Source: Sulfitobacter alexandrii
GTDB lineage: Bacteria > Pseudomonadota > Alphaproteobacteria > Rhodobacterales > Rhodobacteraceae
DNA length: 64,000 bases
NCBI RefSeq assembly: GCF_001886735.1
Contig: NZ_CP018076.1
Coordinates: 62,001 to 126,000, forward strand
Direction: 5' to 3'
Both the position numbers and the translations under genes were made by a program. The notes beneath the pieces are model-generated. The model did no database searches, was not told where the DNA came from, and saw only the letters and a program-made list of their open reading frames with translations. This document shows, piece after piece, positions 21,640 through 30,683 of this stretch (positions are counted from its first letter, which is position 1; each line of letters opens with the position of its first letter).

Positions 21640-21745
21640 GGGCGGGCCCCGTCAGCGCGAATTTGCGGCAAATAACCAAAGCGGGGCGGGCTTGGCAACG
21701 CTTCTGGACTAGGGCCCCGGCCCGCACCGGCCGGTGGCCGTTCCT

Positions 21746-22189
21746 TCACAGCAGGTCGAGCGTGCGTTGTGCAGGCTTGCCGTCAAAAAACACTTCCAGC
21801 ACGCGATCGAACGGGGTGGGGTCGTCCGCGGCGCGGGCGAAAAGGGTGGCGCAGTTGTGCAGCTTGTAGGCATCCGTCTTGCCCAGAATGGCGGCTGCCG
21901 TCTTGTCGTCATGCGCCGCGATCAGGTCCATGCATCGGGTCAGGCGCGGTCCAAGCGTCTCGTGAGCAAGGTATTCGCGGGTTTCCTGCACGTCGCGCAG
22001 CGCAAAGAAAAGCGCAGTCGGCGACTCACCGACACCCTCGAGCACGGGAAACACGAACCACATCCAATGGGATATCTTCCGGCCGTCCTGAAGCTCCGCC
22101 ATGACGGAGTCCCAGATCGCATCCTGCGCGTCGGTGAAGTGGTCGAACTCGTCTTCGTCGTCTTCCCAGTTCTCCGGTTCAGGCGGCAT
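21746..22189 (-). CDS. DUF1810-family protein
   Basis: A 147-residue cytosolic protein with the DUF1810 pattern: FTDAQDAIWDSVMAELQDGRK, SHWMWFVFP, REYLAHETLGPRLTRC and GKTDAYKLHNCATLFA, ending in a phenylalanine-rich tail. The family has no established biochemical role that I can name. Its start overlaps the end of the class II aldolase gene by 11 bases, so the two are probably translated from one message. The N-terminus is strongly acidic (PEPENWEDDEDEFD). Confidence 0.8.
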   Translation of the reverse strand: MPPEPENWEDDEDEFDHFTDAQDAIWDSVMAELQDGRKISHWMWFVFPVLEGVGESPTALFFALRDVQETREYLAHETLGPRLTRCMDLIAAHDDKTAAAILGKTDAYKLHNCATLFARAADDPTPFDRVLEVFFDGKPAQRTLDLL

Positions 22190-22934
22190 AGTCTGACCCT
22201 TCCGTGTCGAGAATCGCCTTGAGCTCGGCAAGGTGGCGGGCATCCTGTTCGGGGTAGGTCTCGAGCTCGCGCGCGGTCTTTTCCGCAACGTCGTCCGGAA
22301 TGCGGCGCAGCGGCATCCCCGTCTGCAACGCCTTGATGTAGGTTTCCGCCGCGCGCTCGAAATAATAGAGGCGATTGAAAGTCTCGGCCACGGTATCGCC
22401 GATGACCATGACACCGTGCGATCCCATCACCATGACCTTGTGTTTCGGATCGCTCAGAAGGGCGGCGCAGCGGTCCCCTTCGTCCTCGAAGGCAAGGCCG
22501 CCATAGTTCTCGTCGATGACGATGCGGTCGTAGAACGTGCAGCAGTTCTGGTCGATCGGTGGCAGGCGGCTGTCCTGAAGGCAGGCCAGCACCGTCGCGT
22601 GGATGGAATGGACATGCATCACGCAACGGGCGTGGGCGCAGGCCCGATGCACGCCGCCGTGCAATCCCCATGCCGTCGGATCCGGCGCGTCCGGACCCTC
22701 GAGCGTTTCGGGATCGTTCGCGTCGATCAGCAGCAGGTCGCTCGCCTTGATCCGGGAGAAATGAACCTGGTTCGGGTTCATCAGGAACTGCGTGCCGGTA
22801 TCGTTGACGGCGAGGGAGAAGTGGTTCGCCACGCCCTCATGCATGTTCAGTCTTGCCGTCCAGCGAAAGGCGGCGGCGAGATCCACGCGTTCGGGCCAGT
22901 GGTTCATGTTGGGTTTGATCTGGGCGATGGTCAT
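22179..22934 (-). CDS. Class II aldolase/adducin-family protein
   Basis: A 251-residue protein. The family zinc ligands are visible in HVHSIHATVLACL (two His) and in GSHGVMVIGDTVAETFNRLYYFERAAE, with an active-site acid near FEDEGDR. The start at 22934 is preceded by AAAGGAG; an upstream extension has no family similarity. Members cleave or epimerise sugar phosphates (fuculose, ribulose), or act as decarboxylases or dehydratases. The exact substrate is not evident. It is followed, with overlap, by the DUF1810 gene. Confidence 0.83.
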   Translation of the reverse strand: MTIAQIKPNMNHWPERVDLAAAFRWTARLNMHEGVANHFSLAVNDTGTQFLMNPNQVHFSRIKASDLLLIDANDPETLEGPDAPDPTAWGLHGGVHRACAHARCVMHVHSIHATVLACLQDSRLPPIDQNCCTFYDRIVIDENYGGLAFEDEGDRCAALLSDPKHKVMVMGSHGVMVIGDTVAETFNRLYYFERAAETYIKALQTGMPLRRIPDDVAEKTARELETYPEQDARHLAELKAILDTEGSDYAA

Positions 22935-23017
22935 GATGCGGCTCCTTTGATGTGACACTAGACGATGACGCCGATAATCCAAGGGGCCGACCGGAACGTT
23001 CTGTCCTGACACGCCGC

Positions 23018-23440
23018 TCAGGTCAGGGGGCGGCTGGGCACCCAGGCATATCCATTCTCGCAAAGCAGGTAGGCTTCGCGCAGGCCATGTGGCTTGTCGG
23101 CCGGCGCCTGCAGGATGGTGACGCCCATGGCCACAGCCCTGCGACAGGCAGTGTCGGGGTCGGTGTCATAGAGCCTGATCTCGATCCCCGCACCGCGCGG
23201 CGGGTTTTCGGGCAGCAAGGCCAGAAGGGGGTTCGCATGGTAGGTCCCGTCGACATGCAGCTGGAACACATGTTCACCGTAGGTGATGATCGCGAAATCC
23301 GCAGTCGGTTGAAACGCCCGCATTCCAAACACGTCTTCGAGGAAGGCGACCTGCCGCGGCACGTCGCGCACGAGAAGGTTCAGGCCCATGCCCCTGAGTG
23401 ACGCGCCGAACGCTTCGGGTGTTGTGTCTTCGTAGTTCAT
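23018..23440 (-). CDS. VOC/glyoxalase-fold protein
   Basis: A 140-residue vicinal-oxygen-chelate protein with two beta-alpha-beta-beta-beta modules: NLLVRDVPRQVAFLEDVFGMRAFQ in the first and IEIRLYDTDPDTACRRAVAMGV in the second. Metal ligands are expected at a His/Glu set; HVFQLHVDG and IEIRLYD are candidates. Such proteins range from lactoylglutathione lyase to antibiotic-binding proteins, and the reaction here is unknown. It diverges from the adenine deaminase gene with 136 bases between them. Confidence 0.75.
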   Translation of the reverse strand: MNYEDTTPEAFGASLRGMGLNLLVRDVPRQVAFLEDVFGMRAFQPTADFAIITYGEHVFQLHVDGTYHANPLLALLPENPPRGAGIEIRLYDTDPDTACRRAVAMGVTILQAPADKPHGLREAYLLCENGYAWVPSRPLT

Positions 23441-23576
23441 GGTGTCCCGGTTGCTTTGCGCCGACAGCCTAGATGCCGCATCAACATTCGTCCATCGCCG
23501 CAGCGCGGGCCGGCGGGGCCCAAAGAAAGGCGGTGCAACCCCTTGCACGCCTGCGCGTTTCTTGATCCATTATGCC

Positions 23577-25373
23577 ATGACGCAAGATACATTCCCTTCA
23601 TGGCCCGAAAGTGCCGCGCGGCTGGTCGATGTCGCCGCCGGCCGTTCCCCCGCAGACATGATCGTCACCGGGGGCATCTGGGTCAACGTCCACACCCGCG
23701 AGACCCTGCCGGATAACGACATCGCCATCGTCGCGGGGCGGATCGCCTTTGTCGGACCGGATGCCAGCCACTGCCGGGGCGATGAGACCGAGATCATCGA
23801 GGCGCGCGGTCGACACATGATCCCGGGGCTGTGCGACGCACACATGCACATCGAATCCGGCATGCTGACCCCGGCGGAATTCGCCCGCGCCGTGATCCCC
23901 CATGGCACCACGTCGATGTTCACCGACCCGCACGAGATCGCGAATGTGCTGGGGCTGGAGGGCGTGCGGATGATGCACGACGAGGCGCTGATGCAGCCGG
24001 TGAACATCTTCACCCAGATGCCCTCCTGCGCGCCGTCGGCACCCGGGATGGAAACGACGGGGTTCGAAATCAGCGCCGACGACGTGGCGGAGGCCATGAC
24101 CTGGCCCGGCATCATCGGCCTGGGCGAGATGATGAATTTCCCCGGTGTGTCGAACGGCGATCCCCAGATGCTGGCAGAGATCGCGGCGACCCAGCGGTCC
24201 GGCAAGACGGTGGGGGGGCACTATGCCTCGCCCGATCTCGGCCATGCCTTTGCCGCCTATGTCGCGGGCGGGCCTGCGGACGACCACGAGGGCACCTGCG
24301 AGGCGGATGCGATCGCCAGGATGCGCCAGGGCATGCGCAGCATGATCCGGCTGGGCAGCGCCTGGTACGACGTCGAAAGCCAGATCACCGCGATCACGGA
24401 AAAGGGTCTGGATCCGCGGAACATGATCCTGTGCACCGACGATTGTCATTCGGGCACGCTGGTGAACGAAGGGCACATGAATCGCGTGGTGCGGCATGCC
24501 ATCGATTGCGGCTGCGACCCGCTGGTCGCCCTTCAGATGGCGACGATCAACACCGCCACCCATTTCGGGCTGGAGCGCGAGATCGGCTCGCTCACGCCGG
24601 GGCGGCGGGCGGACATGATCCTGTCATCCGACCTCGCCGCGCTGCCGATCGAGGTCGTAATCGCGCGCGGGCGTGTCGTGGCGCAAGACGGCGTCTGTCT
24701 GGCGAATTGTCCCCACTATGACTGGCCCGACCGGGCGCGCGAGACCGTCAGGATGGCCCGCGACCTGAAGGCCGACGACTTTGCCGTGCCCGCGCCCGAG
24801 GGTGCCAACGGGGTGACCGCGAATGTCATCGGCGTGGTGGAGAACCAGGCGCCCACCAAGGCGCTGCAATTCGAACTGCCCGTCACGGAAGGCCGCGTTC
24901 AGGCCACGGGCGAGGTCTGCCAGATTGCATTGGTTGAACGGCACCGGGGAACTGGCGGAGTGGTGAACGCCTTTGTCTCCGGCTTCGGCTACGAGGGCCG
25001 CATGGCGATGGCGTCGACCGTTGCACATGACAGCCATCACATGATCGTGGTCGGTACCGATGCCGAGCAGATGGCACTGGCCGCGAACCGTCTGCGGGCG
25101 GTCGGCGGCGGGATCGTCATTTTCCGCGATGGGCAGGAACTGGCGCTGGTCGAATTGCCCATAGCCGGACTGATGTCGGACAGCCCCGCGGCAGATGTCG
25201 CGGCAGCGACCCAACAGATGATGCACGCCATGCGCGACTGCGGCTGCACCATCAACAACGCTTACATGCAGCATTCGCTGCTGGCACTGGTCGTGATCCC
25301 CGAACTGCGGATCTCCGACCTTGGCCTCGTCGATGTGCGCACATTCCAGTTCACCGATGTGATCGTGTCGTAA
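23577..25373 (+). CDS. ade: Adenine deaminase
   Basis: A 598-residue amidohydrolase of the Ade type. Metal-binding motifs are in order: GLCDAHMHIESGML, TDPHEIANVLG, GEMMNFPGV, GHYASPDL and DDCHSGTLV. The C-terminal domain ends with NNAYMQHSLLALVVIPELRI. It converts adenine to hypoxanthine and ammonia in purine salvage. ATG 23577 is chosen because the conserved region starts soon after; codons upstream are not family-like. AMP nucleosidase follows 66 bases later on the same strand, and the pair would take AMP to hypoxanthine. Confidence 0.93.
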   Translation: MTQDTFPSWPESAARLVDVAAGRSPADMIVTGGIWVNVHTRETLPDNDIAIVAGRIAFVGPDASHCRGDETEIIEARGRHMIPGLCDAHMHIESGMLTPAEFARAVIPHGTTSMFTDPHEIANVLGLEGVRMMHDEALMQPVNIFTQMPSCAPSAPGMETTGFEISADDVAEAMTWPGIIGLGEMMNFPGVSNGDPQMLAEIAATQRSGKTVGGHYASPDLGHAFAAYVAGGPADDHEGTCEADAIARMRQGMRSMIRLGSAWYDVESQITAITEKGLDPRNMILCTDDCHSGTLVNEGHMNRVVRHAIDCGCDPLVALQMATINTATHFGLEREIGSLTPGRRADMILSSDLAALPIEVVIARGRVVAQDGVCLANCPHYDWPDRARETVRMARDLKADDFAVPAPEGANGVTANVIGVVENQAPTKALQFELPVTEGRVQATGEVCQIALVERHRGTGGVVNAFVSGFGYEGRMAMASTVAHDSHHMIVVGTDAEQMALAANRLRAVGGGIVIFRDGQELALVELPIAGLMSDSPAADVAAATQQMMHAMRDCGCTINNAYMQHSLLALVVIPELRISDLGLVDVRTFQFTDVIVS

Positions 25374-25439
25374 CATTGACCCCCTATCACATTCAGAACC
25401 GTGGGCAGGACCGCCCCAAAAACAAAAGAAGGAACCGAT

Positions 25440-26900
25440 ATGAAATTAAACACGCCTGACACCCCGAAAGCCGAGAGTTTTACGGACGCCACCGCCGCGG
25501 TGGACCGTCTGACCGCGCTGTACGATCAGGCCACGTCATTCCTGCGCGACAGCTTTGAAAACGTGACGACCGCGTCGGACGACGGAACACGCATCCGGGC
25601 CTATTATCCCGAGGTCCGCTTTACCACGTCCAGCCATGCACATGTGGACAGCCGCCTGTCGTTCGGGCATGTCTCCTCTCCGGGCACGTTTTCCGCGACC
25701 ATCACCCGGCCCGACCTGTTCCGGAACTACCTTATCCAGCAGATCGGTCTGCTGATCGAGAACCACGACCAGCCGGTCGTGATCGGCACCTCCGACACGC
25801 CGATCCCGATCCATTTCGCGGTGACCACCGAAACGGCGGTCAATCTGCCGCAGGAAGGGGCAGGCAGCTTTGTCCTGCGCGATATCTTCGATGTGCCGGA
25901 TCTGAGCACGACGAACGACGATATCGTCAACGGCACCTTCATGGCCACCGACGGGGTGCGGCCGCTGGCGCCCTTCACCGCGCAGCGGGTCGATTATTCG
26001 CTGGCGCGGCTTGCGCATTACACCGCCACGGACCCCGAGCATTTCCAGTTCCACGTCATGTTCACCAATTACCAGTTCTACGTGACCGAATTCGAAGCCT
26101 TCGCGCGCGCGCAGCTCAGAGACCCCGACAGTGGCTATACCTCGTTCGTCAGCACCGGGAATGTCGAGATCACGGATGGCGACACGCCAATTCCGGACAC
26201 GATCAAGACGCCGCAGATGCCGACCTATCACCTCAAGCGCGCTGACGGATCGGGCATCACACTGGTGAACATCGGCGTCGGCCCGTCCAACGCCAAGACG
26301 GCGACCGATCATATCGCGGTCCTGCGGCCCCACGCCTGGCTGATGGTGGGGCATTGCGCGGGGTTGCGGAACACCCAGGCCCTGGGCGACTTCGTACTCG
26401 CCCATGCCTATCTTCGGGAAGATCACGTGCTGGACGACGACCTTCCGATCTGGGTGCCGATCCCGGCCCTGGCGGAGATCCAGATCGCGCTGGAAAAGGC
26501 CGTTGCGGAGGTGACCCAGCTGGAAGGCTATGAGCTCAAGCGCATCATGCGGACGGGGACGGTCGCGACCATCGACAACCGGAACTGGGAACTGCGCGAC
26601 CAGTCCGGACCGGTACAGCGGCTGAGCCAGTCACGGTCCATCGCGCTGGACATGGAAAGCGCCACGATCGCCGCCAACGGCTACCGTTTTCGCGTCCCCT
26701 ACGGCACGCTTCTGTGCGTCTCCGACAAGCCGCTGCATGGCGAGTTGAAGCTGCCCGGCATGGCGTCCGACTTCTACAAGACGCAGGTTTCGCGACATCT
26801 GATGATCGGGATTCGAGCCATGGAGCGCCTGCGCAGCACGCCGCTGGAGCGCATCCACAGCCGGAAATTGCGGTCTTTCGACGAAACCGCCTTTCTCTGA
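25440..26900 (+). CDS. amn: AMP nucleosidase
   Basis: A 486-residue AMP nucleosidase. The N-terminal domain has FTTSSHAHVDSRLSFGHV and the C-terminal phosphorylase-like domain has NIGVGPSNAKTATDHIAVLRP followed by MVGHCAGLRNTQALGDFVLA. MESATIAANGYRFRVPYGTLLCVSDKPLHGELK carries the ribose-binding acids. It splits AMP into adenine and ribose 5-phosphate. GAAGGAA precedes ATG 25440. The length matches the family. Adenine deaminase directly upstream would use its product. Confidence 0.94.
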   Translation: MKLNTPDTPKAESFTDATAAVDRLTALYDQATSFLRDSFENVTTASDDGTRIRAYYPEVRFTTSSHAHVDSRLSFGHVSSPGTFSATITRPDLFRNYLIQQIGLLIENHDQPVVIGTSDTPIPIHFAVTTETAVNLPQEGAGSFVLRDIFDVPDLSTTNDDIVNGTFMATDGVRPLAPFTAQRVDYSLARLAHYTATDPEHFQFHVMFTNYQFYVTEFEAFARAQLRDPDSGYTSFVSTGNVEITDGDTPIPDTIKTPQMPTYHLKRADGSGITLVNIGVGPSNAKTATDHIAVLRPHAWLMVGHCAGLRNTQALGDFVLAHAYLREDHVLDDDLPIWVPIPALAEIQIALEKAVAEVTQLEGYELKRIMRTGTVATIDNRNWELRDQSGPVQRLSQSRSIALDMESATIAANGYRFRVPYGTLLCVSDKPLHGELKLPGMASDFYKTQVSRHLMIGIRAMERLRSTPLERIHSRKLRSFDETAFL

Positions 26901-26946
26901 AGGCAAAAAACCGCGAAAAAGCGAAGAAAATAAGGAAAATCGGGCT

Positions 26947-26972
26947 ACAACGCGTTGTGTTGTGCCACAACA
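26947..26972. promoter_or_regulatory. Two abutting palindromes upstream of the HU gene
   Basis: ACAACGCGTTGT at 26947-26958 is a perfect 12-bp palindrome. It shares its last base with TGTTGTG-C-CACAACA at 26958-26972, a palindrome with 7-bp arms. They lie 57-82 bases ahead of the HU start, in the promoter region between amn and the HU gene. The shared TTGT/ACAA half-sites look like a double operator. Confidence 0.5.
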
Positions 26973-27028
26973 TGCCGTTACATTCCGCACACAGGCCCCA
27001 GATACGGGCAGTCTAAGGAGATAAGAAC

Positions 27029-27319
27029 ATGGCAACCAAACCAATGACAAAGACTCAGCTTGTCGCTGCCCTGGCGGAAGAGATGGGTTCTGACAAGAAA
27101 TCTGCAAGCGCTGCGCTGGAAGCAGTCTGCGACCTGATCACCAAGGAAGTGTCCGCAGGCGGCGCCGTGACCCTGCCCGGCGTGGGCAAGATCTACTGCC
27201 GCGAGCGTCCCGAGCGTATGGTTCGTAATCCGGCGACCGGCGAACAGTTCAAGAAGGACGCGGACAAGGTGGTCAAGATGACCATTGCCAAGGCGCTGAA
27301 GGACAGCGTGAACGGCTAA
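27029..27319 (+). CDS. hup: HU-family DNA-binding protein
   Basis: A 96-residue nucleoid protein. The HU core begins MTKTQLVAALAEEMGSDKKSASAALEAV. The flexible DNA-gripping arm is shorter and different from enteric HU (ERPERMVRNPATGEQ), but it keeps the RNP element with Arg-Asn-Pro. VTLPGVGKIYCRERPER replaces the usual VTLPGFGTF. AAGGAG lies upstream of the ATG. It carries its own terminator and its own palindromic upstream region, so it is a single-gene unit. Its role is DNA bending and compaction. Confidence 0.93.
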   Translation: MATKPMTKTQLVAALAEEMGSDKKSASAALEAVCDLITKEVSAGGAVTLPGVGKIYCRERPERMVRNPATGEQFKKDADKVVKMTIAKALKDSVNG

Positions 27320-27344
27320 GCCATTCCGACTTTCAATTCAGTCG

Positions 27345-27372
27345 AGGCCGCCTTTCGGGGCGGCCTTTCTCG
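27345..27372 (+). terminator. Intrinsic terminator of the HU gene
   Basis: AGGCCGCC at 27345-27352 pairs with GGCGGCCT at 27359-27366 around TTTCGG, followed by TTCTCG. It starts 26 bases after the stop codon. Confidence 0.85.
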
Positions 27373-27453
27373 TTTACCACGGAGCGGGGCGCAGGGCTTG
27401 TAGGTCGGCGCGATCCGATAGATGGTCGGCGGCAAACGGAGGCAGGTCAGGAC

Positions 27454-28323
27454 ATGGATATTCGCGCAATTCTGGCGGGCTTGGTTTTTGTGATCATGTG
27501 GTCTTCGGCCTTCACCTCGGCCCGGATCATCGTGGAGTATGCGTCGCCCTTGTGGGCCCTGTCGCTTCGCTACCTGATCTCGGGCCTGCTCGGCGTCGCC
27601 ATCGCACGCGCGCTGGGTCAGACATTCCGGCTGACCCCTGCGCAATGGCGCGCGACGATCATCTTCGGTGTCCTTCAGAATGCGCTCTACCTGGGACTGA
27701 ATTTCGTTGCCATGCAGACGATCGAGGCATCGCTGGCGGCCATCATCGCGTCGACCATGCCCCTGCTGGTCGGCTTCGCCGCCTGGGCCTTCATGGGCGA
27801 ACGCCTGCGACCGCTGGGGATGGCAGGACTGCTGGCCGGTGTTGTCGGGGTCTTCATCATCATGAGCGCGCGACTGAACGGCGGCGTGGATCCGACCGGG
27901 GTGCTTCTTTGCGGGCTGGGCGTGATGGCGTTGACAGCGGCGACACTGCTGGTCCGCGGCGCCACGTCGGGGGGCAACTTCCTCATGATCGTGGGATTGC
28001 AGATGCTAGCTGGCTGCGCAGCGCTCGCACTGGCAGCGCTGCTTTTCGAGACTCCGCGCTTTGAACCCAGCTGGCAACTTCTGTTTGCGTTTACGTATAC
28101 CTGCCTCGTTCCGGGCCTTGCCGCGACCATGATCTGGTTCTGGCTGGTCAACCGACTCGGGGCCACGCGCGCGGCGACCTTCCACTTTCTCAATCCGTTT
28201 TTCGGGGTGGCGATCGCGGCACTTCTGCTGGCCGAACCACTGGGGGCGCGCGACCTGATCGGTGTGGTGATCGTGGCGCTGGGCATTCTCGCGGTACAAA
28301 TTTCGAGGCAAAAAAAGACATAA
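27454..28323 (+). CDS. EamA/DMT-superfamily transporter
   Basis: A 289-residue membrane protein with ten hydrophobic segments arranged as two five-helix EamA repeats. The first begins FVIMWSSAFTSARIIVEY (the WSS.F signature) and the second near residue 150. ASLAAIIASTMPLLVGFAAW is the end of the first repeat and the typical substrate-path helix. Such carriers usually export amino acids or other small metabolites across the inner membrane. The substrate is unknown. The next gene is a GlxA-type regulator 70 bases downstream, which may control it. Confidence 0.85.
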   Translation: MDIRAILAGLVFVIMWSSAFTSARIIVEYASPLWALSLRYLISGLLGVAIARALGQTFRLTPAQWRATIIFGVLQNALYLGLNFVAMQTIEASLAAIIASTMPLLVGFAAWAFMGERLRPLGMAGLLAGVVGVFIIMSARLNGGVDPTGVLLCGLGVMALTAATLLVRGATSGGNFLMIVGLQMLAGCAALALAALLFETPRFEPSWQLLFAFTYTCLVPGLAATMIWFWLVNRLGATRAATFHFLNPFFGVAIAALLLAEPLGARDLIGVVIVALGILAVQISRQKKT

Positions 28324-28393
28324 GTGTCGCAAGCGGCATCCCCCGTCGCGGAAATCGACGTGCGCGAGGCGGGTCGCGGAGCAAAATGCGGCC

Positions 28394-29389
28394 ATGACCC
28401 ACGATCCAGACTCTCCTCCCCGCTCCTATGCCTTTCTCTTGATACCCGGCTTTTCCACGTTGGGCTTTGCCTGCGCGCTGGACTGCCTGTCGCTTGCAAA
28501 TCACCATCCGTCGGGACAGCGGTTCTACAGCTGGCGCCTGCTGTCGGAAACCGGCGGTCCGGTCGCAGCGTACAACGGCGTCGAGGTTCGGGTGGACGCG
28601 GGCCTTGCAGAACTGGACCGTCGCGAGACCCTGATCGTCTGCGCGGGCGAGAACGCGGGGGCGGGCAGCTCCCGCGCAGTTCTCGACTGGCTGCGGCGTC
28701 AGACCCGCAAGGGCATGGATTTTGGCGCGCTTTCGTCGGGAACCTATACATTGGCACTGGCCGGGCTGATCGGGGGCAGGCGGGTCACGACGCATTGGGA
28801 ATATCGGACTGCCCTGGCAGAGCTTCTGCCGGACGTCATCATGCAAGACACCCTCTACGCGGTGGACGGACGTGTTTTCACCTCTGCGGGCGGCGCGGCT
28901 TCCATGGACATGATGCTGCACCGGGTCGAAGCGGACTACGGCGCTGATCTGGCAGCATGGGTCGCCGACCAGATGGTCTATTCGGTGCCGCGACCGGAAA
29001 GCCATACGCAGCGGCGGTCTTTGCAGCCAATGGCCGATGTCCGCAATCCAAAGCTGCAGCTTGCGATGCAGCTGATGGAAGCGAACCTGGAAGACCCGCT
29101 GCGCCCGGACGAGATCGCGGATCTGGTGAAATTGTCGAGCCGGCAATTGGAGAGGCTTTTCGCCCGCTACCTCAAGACTTCGCCCAAGCGGTACTACATG
29201 CAGCTGCGGCTCGAGAAGGCGCGCAACCTCTTACGCCAGACCGGGCTGAGCGTGACGGAGATCTGCGTGGCCTGCGGTTTCAGGTCGCTGTCGCATTTCT
29301 CGAAAAGCTACAGGGCGACGTTCGGCATACCGCCGGGCGCGCAGTCGACGGACGCAAAGGCGTTCTGGCGGCCCGGCGGGTCCGCCTGA
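28394..29389 (+). CDS. GlxA-type AraC-family transcriptional regulator
   Basis: A 331-residue regulator. The N-terminal half is a DJ-1/PfpI-like glutamine-amidotransferase fold (YAFLLIPGFSTLGFACALDCL, VCAGENAGAGS) without the hydrolase nucleophile being obvious; it probably senses a small ligand. The C-terminal 100 residues form two AraC helix-turn-helix motifs, with PDEIADLVKLSSRQLERLF and VTEICVACGFRSLSHFSKSYRATFG. Regulators of this group often control methylated-amine or carnitine metabolism in Rhodobacteraceae, but no such genes are next to it. It ends five bases from the convergent polysaccharide export gene. Confidence 0.88.
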   Translation: MTHDPDSPPRSYAFLLIPGFSTLGFACALDCLSLANHHPSGQRFYSWRLLSETGGPVAAYNGVEVRVDAGLAELDRRETLIVCAGENAGAGSSRAVLDWLRRQTRKGMDFGALSSGTYTLALAGLIGGRRVTTHWEYRTALAELLPDVIMQDTLYAVDGRVFTSAGGAASMDMMLHRVEADYGADLAAWVADQMVYSVPRPESHTQRRSLQPMADVRNPKLQLAMQLMEANLEDPLRPDEIADLVKLSSRQLERLFARYLKTSPKRYYMQLRLEKARNLLRQTGLSVTEICVACGFRSLSHFSKSYRATFGIPPGAQSTDAKAFWRPGGSA

Positions 29390-29394
29390 CCGGG

Positions 29395-30513
29395 TCAGTT
29401 CGACAGGTTGCCGGCGGCGCCCACCACGCCGAAGACGGATCCGACGAGACCGAGAATCGTGCGGGTATCGGTGAGATTGGTTTCCGTCGCGAGGACGAGA
29501 TCGCCGGACTGGATCATGAAGTTTCTCGCCGAGAAAAGGCCGTCGGACGTCGTGAGGTCGATGGTAAAGACGACCCGCTGCATCCGGGGGCCGCGCACGC
29601 CGGCGCTGATCGCGGAAGGCGGATACTCGCGCAGGACAAGGATGCCCTGCGGATCGGCGCGGGTGTCGTTCACGCCCCCGATGATCGCCAGCGCGTCCAG
29701 CGCCGAAACCTGATCGCGGTTGAACGGATGCTGCGCTTCGCGGCCCGCTGCGCCCAGCGACAGGAAATACCGCCTGTCGTCTTCGATGATGACCTTGTCG
29801 CCGCCCTGAAGGCGTGTGTCGAGGTGCGGGTTCTCGTAGAGTCGGCTGACGGAGGTGGCATAGATGTTGCCACCCCGAACCAGCTTCACCTGCGGGTTTT
29901 GCATGCCGTTGCCCACGCCGCCTCCCGCGGATATCGCGCCTAGAACGGTGAAATTCTGGTCAGGCATCAGGATGTTGCCGGGATTCTTCACCCCACCCAC
30001 GAGGTCGATTGAGTTGCTGCGCCCTTCTGCCATGGAAAGCTGGACCTGCGCCGATGGCACGATCGCCTCCATCTGGCGCTGAATCAGCAATCGGGCGCTT
30101 TCGGGGGTGCGGCCCGCAACCTGCACCTTGCCCACGTAGGGCACGAAGATCGCACCCGTTTCGGACACACGGATGTCGGGCAGGGTCGCGACCCGCTGTT
30201 CGCGCGACGTCAGGAGCGAGTTGTCTCCGCTGTCCCAGACGAGGATCGCCAATTCGTCGCCGGGCCGGATGATCTGGGCGATGGAACCGCGGGTGCTTCC
30301 GATCCAGCCGTGCCGCTGTTCGCCGACGCTGGGCCATTGCTGTACGCTGGGCAGGAAGGCACGGGTCACGGGATACACCGCGATGTCCGAGGTCGGCGCG
30401 TCGGCATTGCGCGTGATCTCGTTCTGGACGGCAGCGCCGCGTGGCAGCTGGGAACAGGCGGAAAGCGCAGTCACGAGGAGGATGCCGAGGCACCGTTTGA
30501 CTGTCAGGCGCAT
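29395..30513 (-). CDS. Wza-type polysaccharide export lipoprotein
   Basis: A 372-residue outer-membrane auxiliary family protein. The signal peptide ends at a lipobox with Cys20 (VTALSAC). The polysaccharide biosynthesis/export domain is recognisable in GDELAILVWDSGDNSLL, ETGAIFVPYVGKVQVAGRTPESARLLIQ and a SLBB-like part NSIDLVGGVKNPGNI. It should form the channel that carries capsule or exopolysaccharide across the outer membrane. It diverges from a cluster of sugar-modifying and sugar-transfer genes. No tyrosine-kinase co-polymerase partner is seen in the window. Confidence 0.88.
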   Translation of the reverse strand: MRLTVKRCLGILLVTALSACSQLPRGAAVQNEITRNADAPTSDIAVYPVTRAFLPSVQQWPSVGEQRHGWIGSTRGSIAQIIRPGDELAILVWDSGDNSLLTSREQRVATLPDIRVSETGAIFVPYVGKVQVAGRTPESARLLIQRQMEAIVPSAQVQLSMAEGRSNSIDLVGGVKNPGNILMPDQNFTVLGAISAGGGVGNGMQNPQVKLVRGGNIYATSVSRLYENPHLDTRLQGGDKVIIEDDRRYFLSLGAAGREAQHPFNRDQVSALDALAIIGGVNDTRADPQGILVLREYPPSAISAGVRGPRMQRVVFTIDLTTSDGLFSARNFMIQSGDLVLATETNLTDTRTILGLVGSVFGVVGAAGNLSN

Positions 30514-30632
30514 GATTCTACTCTGCTCTCTCTTGCCGATCCCCTGGCAGGGGGTTCCCTGTCCCCATACGCAAAGGCGTTGCTATTGAAAAGCGCGGCG
30601 ACATAAAAAATGGTCTCGGTAGGGAAACTATT

Positions 30633-30662
30633 TCATGCAGGATAGTGACTGCGTCATGCAGG
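30633..30662. promoter_or_regulatory. Direct repeat TCATGCAGG x2, 21 bp apart
   Basis: TCATGCAGG occurs at 30633-30641 and 30654-30662, on the same face of the helix (two turns apart), in the 170-bp space between the export lipoprotein gene and the epimerase gene. It ends 21 bases before the epimerase start. A dimeric activator or repressor site is possible. Confidence 0.35.
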
Positions 30663-30683
30663 TCAACGATTTCGGACGAAACG

